Below are positions 49,701 through 61,456 of a DNA stretch of 64,000 nucleotides, piece after piece. A program made the position numbers and the translations under genes. Below the pieces are notes generated by a model that searched no databases, was not told where the DNA came from, and was given only the letters and a program-made list of their open reading frames with translations. The stretch comes from Yponomeuta sedellus (taxonomy: Eukaryota; Arthropoda; Insecta; Lepidoptera; Yponomeutidae). Position 1 is the first letter of the stretch, and each line of letters starts with the position of its first letter. The stretch spans positions 12,573,473 to 12,637,472 of the forward strand of contig OW203724.1 in NCBI GenBank assembly GCA_934045075.1, given 5' to 3'.

Positions 49701-52700
49701 GAGGCAGTTGGCGTGACGTGTTTATTCGTACCACTGACGCCTTGAAGGTTTAATTAGTCTAGACATGAAGCGACAAAGAAATGAAATAATTCATGCAATC
49801 AATTTATTAAAACTATCTAGGCACTGCTTAATTTCGTCTTTGTCAAGCCCTACTTGTCGTACAAGGATGTTTTAAAACGTTCTTGTTGTCGTATCCATGA
49901 TAAACCAGATGGCAAAGAATGTGTTACAATAAACCTGAACACCGTGTCTTTAGTATCGATGTTCAGGGGCTTGTTTCAGATAACTAGGTATAAGTCGTGG
50001 TTTACAATTTTTACACACTTATATTATTAGGTTACATTACAATGGTATGATAGTTCGATGTACATTGCAAAGTCGATTAAACCATAGATTAAGATGTAGA
50101 CTGCTACACAATGAACCTCAAATTGTGATGATGAACTACTAAATGTAGTTTTATGAAACTCGGCCTTGAACACATAATTTAGTTTTTTTTATGTAAGACA
50201 CACACAGCAAAAAATTTAAATTATATGTTCAGGCCCGAGTTTAAAAGTTTAAAACACATAGAGGGCTGTTGCTTATGTATGCGGAATAGATAAAATAAAC
50301 AAATGTATATGGCTTAATATGCTTTTATTGTTCTTCAAAGTATTCTCCACTTTTGCATTCGATGAAACCAATTTGTAAAACACTTTTTCCACTCTGATTG
50401 AGGTATCTCCAAAACGTGCTGTTTGACGGCATCTTCACGGGTCGAAAATCGTTGACCACGTAATTTATTCTTTACATTTGGGAATAAATAGAAATCATTG
50501 GGAGCTAAATCAGGGCTGTACGGTGGATGACCCATCAATTATATTTTTTGACCATCCAAAAATGTAGTTGTTTCCTGAGATGTATGACAGCTGGCATTGT
50601 CATGGTGAAGTATAATTCTGCGTCGCTGGTTGTTTTGGCGTATTTCTTCAAATACTTCCGGGAAACAAATGGTCGCGTACCACTCCGAATTTACCGTTCT
50701 GCGATTCTCCAGTAGCCACATAGCCATTAATACCAAAAAAGCAGGCCACCATTTGCTTTACAGTGCTTTTTGCACGAGCCACTTTCGTAGGGTTCGGCTC
50801 ATTTTGAAACACCCAAACTGTTGATTGTTGTATAATTTCGGGATCGTACGCGTAGATCCAGGATTCGTCACCTGTGTAGATGTTATAAACAGATTTTGAG
50901 TCGCCTCCGTTGAATTTTTTTAAGGTTTTCTTGCACCATTCGACGCGAGCATCTTTTTGATCCTGAGTTAAGTTGTGCGGGATCCAACGCGAACAAATTT
51001 TTTTTACACACAAATGTTCATGTTATATCATATGAATGCTCGTCATACATATGCTCAGAATAGCCTCTATCTCGCGATACGTAACATGGCGGTCTTGCAT
51101 TATTAGTTTTCGCACAGCTTCAATATTTTGTGGCACAACCACCGATTTCGAGCGACTTTAACTTCGTCCGTAAGCTTACTGCGCCCGCGATTAAACTCAC
51201 TAAACCAGTGATACACAGTCGTTTTTGATGGAGCTTCACCACCAAAAGTCGAAATTAATTGATCTACGCACTGTGGTTGCGTTAAACCACGGCGAAAATC
51301 GTAATAAATCATAGCACGAATATTTTCACGACTGAGTTCCACAGATTATTTCCATTTTTTCAGCGATATGACATTTTAAACCCAACAAAAACAAAACACT
51401 AACATATATGAGAGAAAAATATTAGCGGCCAGTATTTAAAAAAAGAACGAATTTGACCATGGAGGTCAGACATTGCGTTTAAAATTATTGGAATCCTAGA
51501 TTCCGCATACATCTTAGTATGTATACCTACCTAAAAGTTTAAAATTCTCAATTTTATTTTGTAATTTTTCAAAAATCGAATTTATTAAGTTTAACCCAAA
51601 AACCTCGAGTATGAGTATACATTACATATATTTTGCATAAATTCATGCCTATATCGCAGAGAAGTAGGGAGATGCATAGTTTGCCACTTGCCACGATCTT
51701 GAAAAAACCTCCTTCCCTTCATCAACATTAATTAGTCGCTGCAAAAAACGTATGCCGGAACTCTATCTATTAAATGTGTGCAATAGGGGGAATAGGGGGG
51801 CGCTAAATTAAAACGTCGAATTAATATAGCAAGTACAACTAACGAAATTACAACAAAAAGAATGATTTTTCTTTATTCGAAACCAGGTTTCCTAAAAAGA
51901 AAAATAATTCTCTTTTCGAAACTGGTTTCGAAACTTTGGTTTCGAAAGTGGCCGAAGCCGGAGGAAATGATTATAATAATAATAATGTTGGCCTTTTGCA
52001 TCTACTTGATGATTTATACAGCATCCAGTGGTATCTTCACTCACACTAGATGGGTGAAGGGACCACTCCGACGCTGTAGTGCCTGGGACATGGTTTTATA
52101 GATGGTGAAGCCTTGCCCGGCACCTATACCATCCTGACAGCTTAGTCGGCCTAGTCCACAGGAAAGACTAGTCAATACGTGCGGAGCCAACCAAGCCGCG
52201 GGTTTCCTCACGATGTTTTCCTTTACCGTTAGCGTGTGGTATTGCTGGAGGAAATGATTAGTTAGCTAGTAATGAGCTAACTTTTTGTTTATGGTATCTA
52301 CAATAAATAAAAAGATTCACAATCTCGTAATTTGATATCGATTTGTGTTTGTGGTAAGTATTACTTTCAGATTTTAATTCAGTGTCCCCGCATTCTGCTT
52401 AATATCCCACGTACGCGCCAGAAAATTAAAAAAGAATGGTGTGTATCCTAAATAAAGCAGTAGAATAATAATCACTATAGGTATTTTTGTTTTTTCTTTT
52501 TTATTAATTGTGCAAATTCGAATTCAGTTAAGATAGTAAAGTCTGTCGGGTCAGTTAGTAAAATAGATAAAAAAAAATAACGAACAACAAGAGGGTGGTT
52601 TCTGATACTTATCCAAAAATGTTGTAATAGTATCAAGTAAAAGTAGCGAATGGCAAAAAAAAATCAATTTAGCCAGGGGCCCTTAAATATGACACGCAAC

Positions 52701-55319
52701 TCACATTTACAGCCTGATCCTTAGATACATAGATCTTCTGAACCCTATCAATGGGTCAGAGCTCAGACGTAGTAAAAATGCAAGTATAACGCGGTGCCGC
52801 CTCCTTATCAACAAACTGACAACTTCTAAAACTAAAAATATTAATTTGGCGACACATTGATGTAAAGACTTGATGAACGACTGGGATTTTGGCAACATCC
52901 CAAATTGGCCTGAGGAAGTAAAACGGATCTAGTATAGCACTAACAACAAATTCTGTTGTTAGTGCTATGCTAGATCGTGCTATAGCTGCTGCTGCTCTAT
53001 AGCTTGATCTCGGACTCACGCATAAAATTCTGAGCGGATTTATTACATAATATTTGTTACCGGGTGTTACAGGATAATCTAGTAGATGTTTAGTGATTTT
53101 CATAATTAGTGGAGATCGATGGAAGATGGGAGAAGAGATGACCAAAATCTAGAAGTAGAAATCTAAAGGGAAGGCCTTTACCCAGACGTGGGGATATATA
53201 AAATAAAACCCGTTGCTCACATAATCGAAATCCCGCTGTGTATAATTTATACCAGCGATTTGCGGGATTTGCCACACGCGAAAAGTGAGCAAACTTCCTC
53301 TCTACAAAATGAGTAAATACAAAGTTTTTCTCGCGATACAGTCTTCCTCTGCTAAGAGATTTTGTAGTGTGGATGTTATTAATAAGTGAAGGTTATTATT
53401 AGTAACCACAGTATCACACCGTAATACTGTTAACAAATAACAGTAACACTTAGATTCTGCGGGTAAAAGAGTATACAGGCTATGTAATAAAAAAGTGTAC
53501 AAATGAAACTAAATTATTTAAAGTATTTGCCTTCATGTGAAGTAGTAACAATCTCTATTGAATGTGATTAATGTTAATCATTAGAATTTTAGCTCTGATA
53601 TTTTCCAATATAATAATAATATTGGCCTTTTTGCATCTACTTAATGAAATGATTTATACAGCGTCCAGTGGTATCTTCACTCACACTAGATGGGTGAAGG
53701 GACCACTCCGACGCTGTAGTGCCTGGGACATGGTTTAATAGATGGTGTAGGCTTGCCCAGCACCTATACCACCCTGACAGCTTAGTCGGCCTAGCCCACA
53801 GGAAAGTATTTTCCAATACTTTCATAGAAAAGCGGTATTTTGTTTTTTTTTTTCTAAAACTTGCAGTACATTTCAGCTTTGAAAATGCGTTGATGAAATA
53901 AAACTAAAACTACAGTTTATTATCGATCAGGGTTTACAAAATAGCTATTTGACTCAATTGAAGTGTTTTTTTTTATTTTTTCGTTTCATGTCAAAAATTT
54001 AATGAATGCCAATTTTCTCTTGGTGAACTATAGCTTCTATAGCTAAATGACCGTATAAAAAGTAATCGATTAGTTTTCTTAGACCCGGTTTTCCCATTCT
54101 AAAATCAAGTAGGTATTATCTGCGGCATTAAAATGTATGGAACAGCTGATTTTTTGTTTTCCATTTCGAAGTTTTCCGCATAGTAAAAATTATACGCTGA
54201 CGAGTAGAACCTCTCTATTTTAGCATGTACCTATATGGACATTTTGTTAGAGCCTGTTTCTTTAATACATTTGCAAATATATTGAAGGCTCTCAGTTGGT
54301 AAACAGACGCACCTAATAAGGAAGAACAACACTCCTACGATGATCATAATAATTGTACCTAATGCAAATAATTGTGAAGTCAACAAAATCTTGAAAGTAG
54401 TCTTGGAATGGTATCTATTACTTATTTATTTCTAGTTTATTTGTTTTTCAAGAGTAGACATACTACTTAATATATTCATTTCAGGTAGAGTTAAAGAATT
54501 CATTTGATTTCTCTAGTTCTCCAACTCCGATTAGTACTATGGATACCTACTTAAATCCTTATTTTTGATTGATCGATCCTTAATTGAATTGATCCTTATT
54601 TAAAAAAAACTTTATACTTCGCTTCTTCGTAATTCTGATGCAGAACAATCGATTGGCAATATATCACGTGAGAAAGTAAGATTTCTCTTGTTGTAAATGC
54701 TGTTAGCAATTGTTCCAAAATTAAGAATAAGTTTCAGGTCTCATGTTGGCTGCTTCATCTTAAATTACCACTCCATATTGTACCTATACAAGGGTTGTTA
54801 TTCTTAATTTGGCTCTTTTTAGTCATACTGCCTCTTCTCGTGATTCCCATTATACGTTTCCTTAGCCACTTCCCACCATCCCGGCGAGCGTCCTCCCGCC
54901 AACTGCTATCACATCATCGCTATACAATTTGTGGGATCCAGTCGGTATCAATTGTGTCCTAGCTATGATCATGAAGCTCACATAAAGCAGTCATGGAAAG
55001 CCAGCCAAGTTTCGTAAAACACAAGGGTAAGGTATAGGTAGTGGGTATAGGTGAATGAAAAAAGAACAGCTTATCAATTTCACTTGTAAAGGGGTCGTGC
55101 AAAATCAACTTTAAATACTTTGAGTAACAGGGTTGGAACACAATGATCTTAACAATCGTCCCATTTGTTAGCGGAAAGATTGAAAGACGATTTTTTTATT
55201 TCAGGATCGATTGGCTCTCGACAACTGGTTCTCCGGGCTGCAAGATCGACAAGTGCGAATTGACAAACTGGATGCACCTGGCTCGGCTGGATTACACCTC
55301 CTTTAGTATACGATTCTAG
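46645..55319 (+). CDS. Acylphosphatase-like protein (three exons, complete)
   Basis: Exons 46645-46708, 48153-48279 and 55205-55319 join in matching phases (1, 2) to 101 codons, the usual acylphosphatase length. The family hydrolyses the carboxyl-phosphate bond of acyl phosphates. Landmarks: FEVFGQVQG, LGLGGWVKNSKKGTIVGKLQG, WLSTTGSPGCKIDKCELTN and the terminal YTSFSIRF. The Asn of GWVKN (Asn41 of the vertebrate enzyme) is present, but where the family has FFRK with the phosphate-binding Arg23 this protein has YFTK. It may be a non-catalytic or altered insect paralogue. Intron 2 (6.9 kb) holds a Mutator-like foldback, a mariner relic and two SINE-like copies. Confidence 0.9.
48153..48279 (+). 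CDS. Acylphosphatase exon 2
   Basis: Acceptor ATCGTTTCAG ends at 48152 and donor GTAAAT starts at 48280. It encodes GCYFTKYCRDIADQLGLGG to AELNQ plus two bases of Met. Reading past the donor gives an immediate TAA, which would make a 64-residue truncated protein. The foldback element starts 21 bp after the donor. Confidence 0.9.
48301..49418. mobile_element. Mutator-like foldback element with long, internally palindromic TIRs
   Basis: TCCCCATTGAAAATCCCCAT at the left matches the inverse of the right end, and the similarity continues for roughly 350 bp per arm. Within each arm AATCCCCATT and TGAACTTTTTGT form a second inverted repeat around GGCGTATCTTAGTATTGGC. No target duplication could be seen. 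The centre carries a MULE-type transposase fragment. Confidence 0.8.
48724..48993 (+). pseudogene. MULE-type transposase C-terminal fragment
   Basis: An 89-codon open frame without start codon: WVKEDFIQIWCVFCQSHRT, NNLVESWNKQIKHRV, then a helical Leu-rich tail and TAA. The TNNxVESxN block is typical of insect MULE/FLYWCH-type transposases. The catalytic part is missing. Confidence 0.55.
49608..49670. repeat. Perfect 28-bp hairpin
   Basis: Arms 49608-49635 and 49643-49670 are perfect inverses, with loop AATTAAA. The arm CGAATACACGACCTCACGGA contains a tRNA-like T-loop remnant, and the sequence beyond (GATACCGCTACACCAATAAACG) also looks tRNA-derived, so it probably arose by inverted duplication of a SINE head. 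Confidence 0.85.
50275..51512 (-). mobile_element. mariner element, inactive
   Basis: Ends ATGTATGCGGAAT (50275-50287) and the inverse ATTCCGCATACAT (51500-51512), 1.24 kb, the usual size. The exact outer border and TA duplication are unclear. Confidence 0.75.
50335..51342 (-). pseudogene. mariner transposase, broken
   Basis: It starts at 51342 with MELSRENIRAMIYYDFRRG and the helix-turn-helix PSKTTVYHWFSEFNRGRS. Catalytic blocks are YTGDESWIYAYDPE (about 50880), IILHHDNASCHTS (about 50600) and HPPYSPDLAPNDFYLFP (about 50510), the D,D34D set. Frameshifts near 51170-51010, 50740-50700 and 50540, and about 90 bases of poor sequence after the HTH, inactivate it. Confidence 0.92.
51513..51973. 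other. Intron 2 sequence with LINE-tail fragment
   Basis: About 51640-51760 carries a degraded piece of the LINE tail seen at 3752-4033 (GCCACTTGCCACGATCTTGA, CTTCATCAACATTAATTAGTC). 51875-51950 has repeated TTTCGAAACTGGTTTCGAAA palindromes. Confidence 0.5.
51974..52246 (-). mobile_element. SINE-like repeat, longest copy
   Basis: Flanked by a 14-bp duplication GGAGGAAATGATTA (51960-51973, 52247-52260). It has an (ATT)n tail at its minus-strand 3' end and the lepidopteran TTTCCTCACGATGTTTTCC motif near its 5' end. Family members at 28360 and 53611. Confidence 0.88.
52926..52976. repeat. 23-bp hairpin
   Basis: Arms GATCTAGTATAGCACTAACA and inverse, one mismatch, 5-nt loop AATTC. Followed by CTATAGCTGCTGCTGCTCTATAG, a second small palindrome. 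Confidence 0.8.
53611..53806 (-). mobile_element. SINE-like repeat, 5'-truncated copy
   Basis: Flanked by a 12-bp duplication TATTTTCCAATA (53599-53610, 53807-53818), with an (ATT)n tail. It is the same sequence as the 3' 196 bases of the copy at 51974. Confidence 0.88.
53819..55204. other. Acylphosphatase intron 2, distal part
   Basis: AT-rich, no recognisable element; ends in the polypyrimidine tract TTTTTTTATTTCAG before exon 3. Confidence 0.4.
55205..55319 (+). CDS. Acylphosphatase exon 3
   Basis: Acceptor TTTATTTCAG ends at 55204. The first G completes Met, then 37 codons (IDWLSTTGSPGCKIDKCELT to SFSIRF) and TAG at 55317-55319. GSPxxxID and the SFxI end are family hallmarks. Confidence 0.9.
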
Positions 55320-58300
55320 TCGGTAGGCAATTGGCATAGCTAATCGCCCACCTTAGGTCGGTATCAGAAAGAGAATGAAAATGGCTCTCAAGCCATTCCT
55401 GGAAGGCATGACTTGAGAATGAGCCAAAAAACGGGTATTCGCTTCTAGGTCACATCAAGGTTTTAAAGGCTTACAAGTTTATCAGGATCGCGGTATATGG
55501 TGAACCCTTGTCTTTGCCTACCCCTCCGGGGTACGGGCGTATGTTTGCTTCACACTACATGAGCTACGGGTCGGTAAAGGCTAGTTTATTCACTGGTGGT
55601 AGCACACAGCTCGTGACTCATGTTGTATTTGGCACAACAGCGAATATCGATTTTCAGTATCATGCTCTTTCTGAATAGAGATGGCCGTTCCGATGTGTGG
55701 GATCCTTAAGTTCAACTCCGGATGATTTTTTTAACGGACTTTTTAGAAGTAATGTGAGCAGTGTTATAATTTTTATTTCGGCCTCGGATTAAATCGATGT
55801 TATTTTAAATGTGTGTAGCCTCTTGGCATTTCTTAAACCAAATACAAATATAGGTAAGTAAATAAAGTATATCAACAACAGGTGATTGATCCCTACAGTT
55901 TAAGAGTAGTAGTTATTGTTGCACTGAGAGACCTCCGTGTGCATTCATTATGCCGTAAAAATGTGCGAGCGTTTCGAACAGAACGCAGTGGGCCCATGAG
56001 ACGCCCCCCGCGAGTCATGTGTGCCGTGGGGTTGAAATAATATTTTGTTAACTATTTTAATAATATTTTGTTTGTTTTTTTTTTACTTTTTCCATCACTT
56101 CCATCATAATATTCGATGTACGAACTGGTATGCATTTCACCCTAAGCTGAAAGTTTTTAATTGTTACTAATTTTATACGAATGTATGATGATAATATTAT
56201 TTAGAAAAAATAAATATGTATGCTTCGATTACGTTACGTTTTCCTTCCTTTCCTAATTATTGATACATCAAGCAACCTTGCTAAAGGTTACGATATTCTT
56301 AGGTAAGAGGCTTCTTCTTCTTCTTCAGTATTATATTTCAACACGTACAGAGTAGAGAACTCTAAAGTTTTCCTGCTTTTATTATAGATATGTTTGGTAC
56401 TATTCTTTACTTACTAATTAGCAATTCATGTTAGGTACCATTATTTTCTTACTAATTAGCATTGACAATCACCTCCATTACCCATCGTCATTCTCTATTA
56501 TTTTCTATTATTAGCCATTTAGCATTTAGCGCAAAGAGGTTGATTGTACCTTTTGCGCTACGTTAATGTTTTTGACATGAAATTATGTCAAAGATTCTAA
56601 ACATACAAAAATAGTTTGACAACAAATAGCTGCAGTTTGTTTGTTACTGTCACGATTTAATAGGCATCCTACTAATACATATTTTAATGCAGCCGATAAG
56701 AAACACGTATGTAGCAGGAGATAATATTATGTGTTGTCTCTACTTGTCGAACAGTTGGCCAATATTCGACTCTATGTTTCAAATAATAAAAGCATTAAAA
56801 ACGAAATTGTTTACTTTGACCTAAGATTGGATTCATAGGACAATAACCTCGGGTTTCTTCCGATGTCGTCCTTTATCTTTCTAGGTACCTAGGTATTCTA
56901 GAGCTTTCGTTCCGAGAACTGATTCAAACGAAATTCTCTTAATTACATGGTAAGTTCCTATTCTGTATTTATACATAAGTATTTAGTTAAGCCTAACTAA
57001 GCGTTCGCTGTCAGTCTGTTTGACTCACCTACGAAGTGCCGTGTCTCTTATATAAACCATACTCGCAGCAGATGAAATTTTGAAACACAGACATAAGATT
57101 GCCAAAAAAATTAAAATTCTTGTTAAATAATAAAAAAATACCTTCAAGGGCCTTTAAACTTGTTTTTTTTAATTTGTTTTATAGTAAAAACGGTAATATA
57201 TACACGTGTAAAACTTGGTGTAGGTAACTTTATTATAACAAAAACTCTGATAGGTGAGTGACGGGCCATGCGTAGTGTAGTTCAAAAAATGTGTAAAGTA
57301 CACTTTGTGCCAAAAGGGCTACTATAATATTAAGGATTATTTAGATGACAATGCTTTCTGGAATTAAAGCATGTCAAATGCATGAGTTTTGTAAAAATCG
57401 TGTTAACTCTGGGACTTTGAAGACTAATTTTGGAGTTTTTTTGTCCATATTTCACCAAAATGATCTTGATTTTCAAATGGACACCTGCTTTGACTTGTAA
57501 CGTTCACTAAGCTACAGTATCTAAACTACTTTGAATAAAAACATTACATTTCATTTGATTTGTAGAAGGATAAGATGTTTTATCAATATAATAATTTTAT
57601 TTATATTTAACTGCTTTACACAACTAACAACTTCATCAATGTAATATTCGGTGTTTTCTCGTGGTCTCATTATTTTGTCCCGTTAATAGCGGATAACTAT
57701 CCCTCGTGAAATTCTCGACCACGAGAAAACACCAGTAATTTTCAATGGTTTTTAAGCAAGCTTCAAGTATAGGTTATGGAGAAATAAGTACTCGTAGTAT
57801 AAATTTGACTTGATCAGGGTGCACCTCTAAACTTATCAATTTTTAAGCAAACCCGTTATTTGAAGTATAAATATATTTTTTAATATATGACTCATGACGG
57901 TCATACCGATACCTGACAGCACGCAGGACAAGAAAGTGGTTGGAAAAAAACTCACTTCTTTAAAAAATATTTAATCGACAGCGATATGTAACTACTAACA
58001 ATAAGTTATATCTACAAGATTTATATTTACAATAGATTCGATATAATTAACTTAGGTAAACTGAACCAGGTAAGGTTTATTAACCCAATATGGAAGCGAG
58101 CTTTATAATTAGGTAGGTATACTTATTAAATATTATGCTGAGATTTTGAAGCACAGCGATTAATTTGAGAATTATAATGATTAAAAATCATACAGAGTCC
58201 ATCGGGATGCTTGTTTGGTGAGAACTACGAACGGGAAAAATTGTAATTAAATTGAAATCTTCCGCTCGTAATGGAGAACTTCAAAGAGGCCATGTTAAAA

Positions 58301-60278
58301 GATAAATCGTCGTGCACATATTTTGTTTCTCTAGAAACATAAATTTCATAATGCGACTTGTCTAGTCATTCTAGTCACATGGTACAAAACGCGCCGCACA
58401 AATCTTACGCAGACAATGACGTCAAGACCGGAAAGTAACGCATTTATCTCGTATAATAATGTTTTTATGCATCTACATTCCTTTATAGGAAACGTTTAAA
58501 ACTGTTGGTAATTTTAGTTTGTGGATGTTTGTTTGAGGAATAGGTAAAGCATACAATATCTTGGTGGGAATGGAAATCAGCAGATGCCATGAAAATCTCC
58601 TAATGTCACAAATAAATTTATTCTATTTCTTTAATTAAATAATTTTTTTGTTGGAATGGCGCCCCGCCGATGTCGACAATTATTTTTAGTTCAAATGGCA
58701 ATGTGCCGATGGGCACAAATTTTGTCATTAAGTCACGTTTTGACTTGACACGAAATGGGGAAATTCCCTCAGAGGAAATTCCAACGTATGCTAGAATGCC
58801 ATTGACACAGACGAATCATGAATATCTTAAAAACATTATCAATAACATTCTAATACTTAAGTAACTTGATATAACACTTACATAAAATTGTATTGTTTTT
58901 GGAATGTAATGACAAACCCGTGCAGAATTAATTCTGCCAGACACTAACGCGTGAGCGGCTGATATTGCTAATAGTAATAGGCTTCTTCGTTTGGTTTGAT
59001 TCAAGCATCCAAACTACAGCACCTGCAACGTGTTTTTATATCTTATCAATCATCCTCCATGAGGTAGCTTTTACCGAACTCGAATAAAATTATTGATTTA
59101 CTGACTTGTACAGCATTATGCCATATGAAGCGGAATGTAATGTTTATATCGAGCTAGACACAGCAACATCGAGTAGGTACGTCACCTAAAATTGCAACAG
59201 GCCTGCAACATTGATTTCCTGTAGTCCACCAAGCAGATAAGAAAAATCTGTGTAATTTCCATTTTTATGTACAATAACGCGTTCTCCACGTATCTATCTG
59301 TCTAAGATCTGTATCTTATAAATAATTATTATGATTGGAATGACCACTATCACAAGCTGACATAATGAACATAGTTTAAAATACAATCGTTTTTGACAAT
59401 TCCTTTTCACAAGTTTCTGACAAAAAAATAAGGTAACATGTTGTACTTAGATAGGTATGCACCGAGAAGGGTCGTTCATTAATTAATTAAGTAAAAAGTA
59501 TTAAAATAGTTATCCCAGGTAAGATGTATCCTGTATTTATTCGACATAACAATGTAATTTTCAATCTCAGAGGATAACTATTTCTATGTATTCAATCCAA
59601 TTCTTAAGCACATGTTTGCACATGCACAAGGAATGTTTTATTTATTAAAGGTATTTAGTGAGATTTTGGTGAACCGCTGCTCCCATTTGGACCCCACTAA
59701 ATGAATGGATCACTCACCCCTAAGAAGAATGATACTGGTTGAAGATCTAGGTAGCGCTTTACGAAAAACACCGTTGTAATAAAATATTTACTATTACTTA
59801 AAGAACATCAATACTGTAGCACTTGTCATTTACCTACTTACAAGCTAGTACAACATTTCTAGGTACGTATCTATATACATAGTTTTACATATTACTCTGT
59901 ACAAGATTTTCACACCGAGCATATTTTTCACAAGTTAAATTTTGTTCGTAGTCGTCTTTATATGTAGGTATCTAAAAAATTTGGTAGGTATACAGACTCT
60001 AAATACACAATCAGATCAATGGTCCATTTAATGTATCTACTACCTGATGACTTTCGGAATACTGATGTTTATTTAGATACTTTCGGAGACATGCTTCCGA
60101 TAGAGGTAAAGTTCTAGGAGATGATAAATCTAGTATGTTATTGACAGTGCTAAACTACTGCTGTAATAATGTCATAGAAACACTGGCAGCAATTACTACA
60201 TCACTCGCGTCTTTCTCCGCGAACAACTGAGACATATCACAACACCACTGAATCACATGAACACTGGTCGCCGATTGG
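55320..60278. other. Intergenic region
   Basis: A candidate poly(A) signal AATAAA for the acylphosphatase gene is at 55861. About 55490-55545 has a LINE-tail fragment (TCTTTGCCTACCCCTCCGGG). A hairpin is at 57650-57733. TTTATT at 60068-60073 may be the poly(A) signal of the minus-strand gene at 60279. Otherwise AT-rich sequence with no frame that I would call a gene. Confidence 0.4.
57650..57733. repeat. 17-bp inverted repeat with 50-nt loop
   Basis: GGTGTTTTCTCGTGGTC (57650-57666) and its perfect inverse (57717-57733), in the size range of a small foldback or hairpin RNA. The loop shows little further pairing. Confidence 0.75.
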
Positions 60279-60565
60279 CTAAACTTTTTCTTCAGTTAGA
60301 GGTAGTTGTAAAGGGGCAAGAGATGCATTTTCGGAGTGGCGAGCGGAGGCGGCGGCGGCGGCCAAGGCTCGCCTGTGCCGCTTCTTGGTCCGTTCTTTGT
60401 GGAAGAACAGCCGCAGATAGTGGCAAGGGAAGACCACGCACTCGCCCGCCGGTTCTTCGGCGTCAATGTAGACGCCACGCACCAGCGCCGAGTTGGAGCA
60501 GTTGAGCAGCATCAGTAGCCCCAAGCTGACGGCGTGTGAACACCAGTTGCTGAACTGCGGCGTCT
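60279..60565 (-). CDS. Fuseless-like terminal exon
   Basis: Starts after acceptor TTGTCCAATCCAG (minus strand), ETPQFSNWCSHAVSLG to LPLTEEKV and TAG at 60281-60279. Confidence 0.65.
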
Positions 60566-61456
60566 CTGGATTGGACAAAATTGTAGTGATTAAACAAGAG
60601 GTGGGAACTGTAGGCTAATTTTGCAAATTAGCCCGTCGCTTTCCTGCTTGCAGCTCTGATTCAACCAGTGCTCATTCAAGTGATTTAACTTCAAGAACAA
60701 AGAAGGTAAACATAGGATTACATTCAACACAATCTACATTATCATAGACGTAACTTAGAAAGATAAAAAGTGGCCAAAACTGGCCTACGTGCATACAACG
60801 ACAAATGCATGTTGATGAATCGAAAGAAAGAAGATCGTGTGGTGGCAGAGTGGCAGCAACTGGCAGACCCTGGTTTCCGCCTGCTCGTCCGAGATGCAGG
60901 CGTGAGTTTATGTTATGTTTGTAACTTGAAATACCTATCATAAAAAAATATTTAAACTTTTTTTAACGAATTCTAAGCGGTCTAGAGCATGGGCTGGCTG
61001 TTTATAAGTAGCTCGTAGCTCGTAGCGTAGTTTTTATTGTAGCTCAATTTAGCAGTTCATACTTTATGCTCTATTCTTTGTGTATGTTTATACCATGCTT
61101 GTGCGACATGATCCAACAAAGTTAATGGGGTGTGATTGGGAAGAATCTACTTTTGTACATCTAATAATAAAGTTTTATATGGAGCTTTAAGCACTAACAT
61201 CAGGCGAGACTCCTGGTGTTAACGGTAAGACCTGTAAGCAAATAGCGAGACCTTTCCGAGGGTGCCACAAACCTGGGAAGAGGTACAGGTCCAGCAGTCC
61301 CCAGATGCCGCGCCACACGTTGACGGTGGCCACGAACGACATGAGGTGGTACACGTCCGCGAGCAGCAGCCGTGCCGCGCCGCGCAGCCGCGCCGCCGCC
61401 CAGCGCAGCGGCGCTTGCAGCGCGAACGTGATCACCACGATTATGTAGCCGCCAAC
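60279..61456 (-). CDS. Multi-pass membrane protein, Fuseless-like, last two exons
   Basis: Exons 61456-61273 and 60565-60279 join through a phase-1 GT-AG intron (CCCAG|GTTTGT, AATCCAG|AG). The protein has hydrophobic segments VGGYIIVVITFALQAPL, LMSFVATVNVWRGIWGLLDLYLF and SLGLLMLLNCSNSALVRGVYID, then EEPAGECVVFPCHYLRLFF and a basic KERTKKRHRR tail. This arrangement resembles insect Fuseless, a presynaptic multi-pass protein; I recognise the NCSNS-LVRGVYIDAEE block but cannot confirm it without a search. Earlier exons lie upstream (beyond 61456), none found in the window. The last exon is GC-rich with an Ala run, ending EEKV. Confidence 0.6.
61273..61456 (-). CDS. Fuseless-like penultimate exon
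   Basis: Acceptor CCTCTGGCAG, 61 codons plus one base, VGGYIIVVITFALQ to LLDLYLFP, donor GTTTGT. Arg/Ala-rich GC-rich middle (WAAARLRGAARLLLADVY). Confidence 0.65.
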
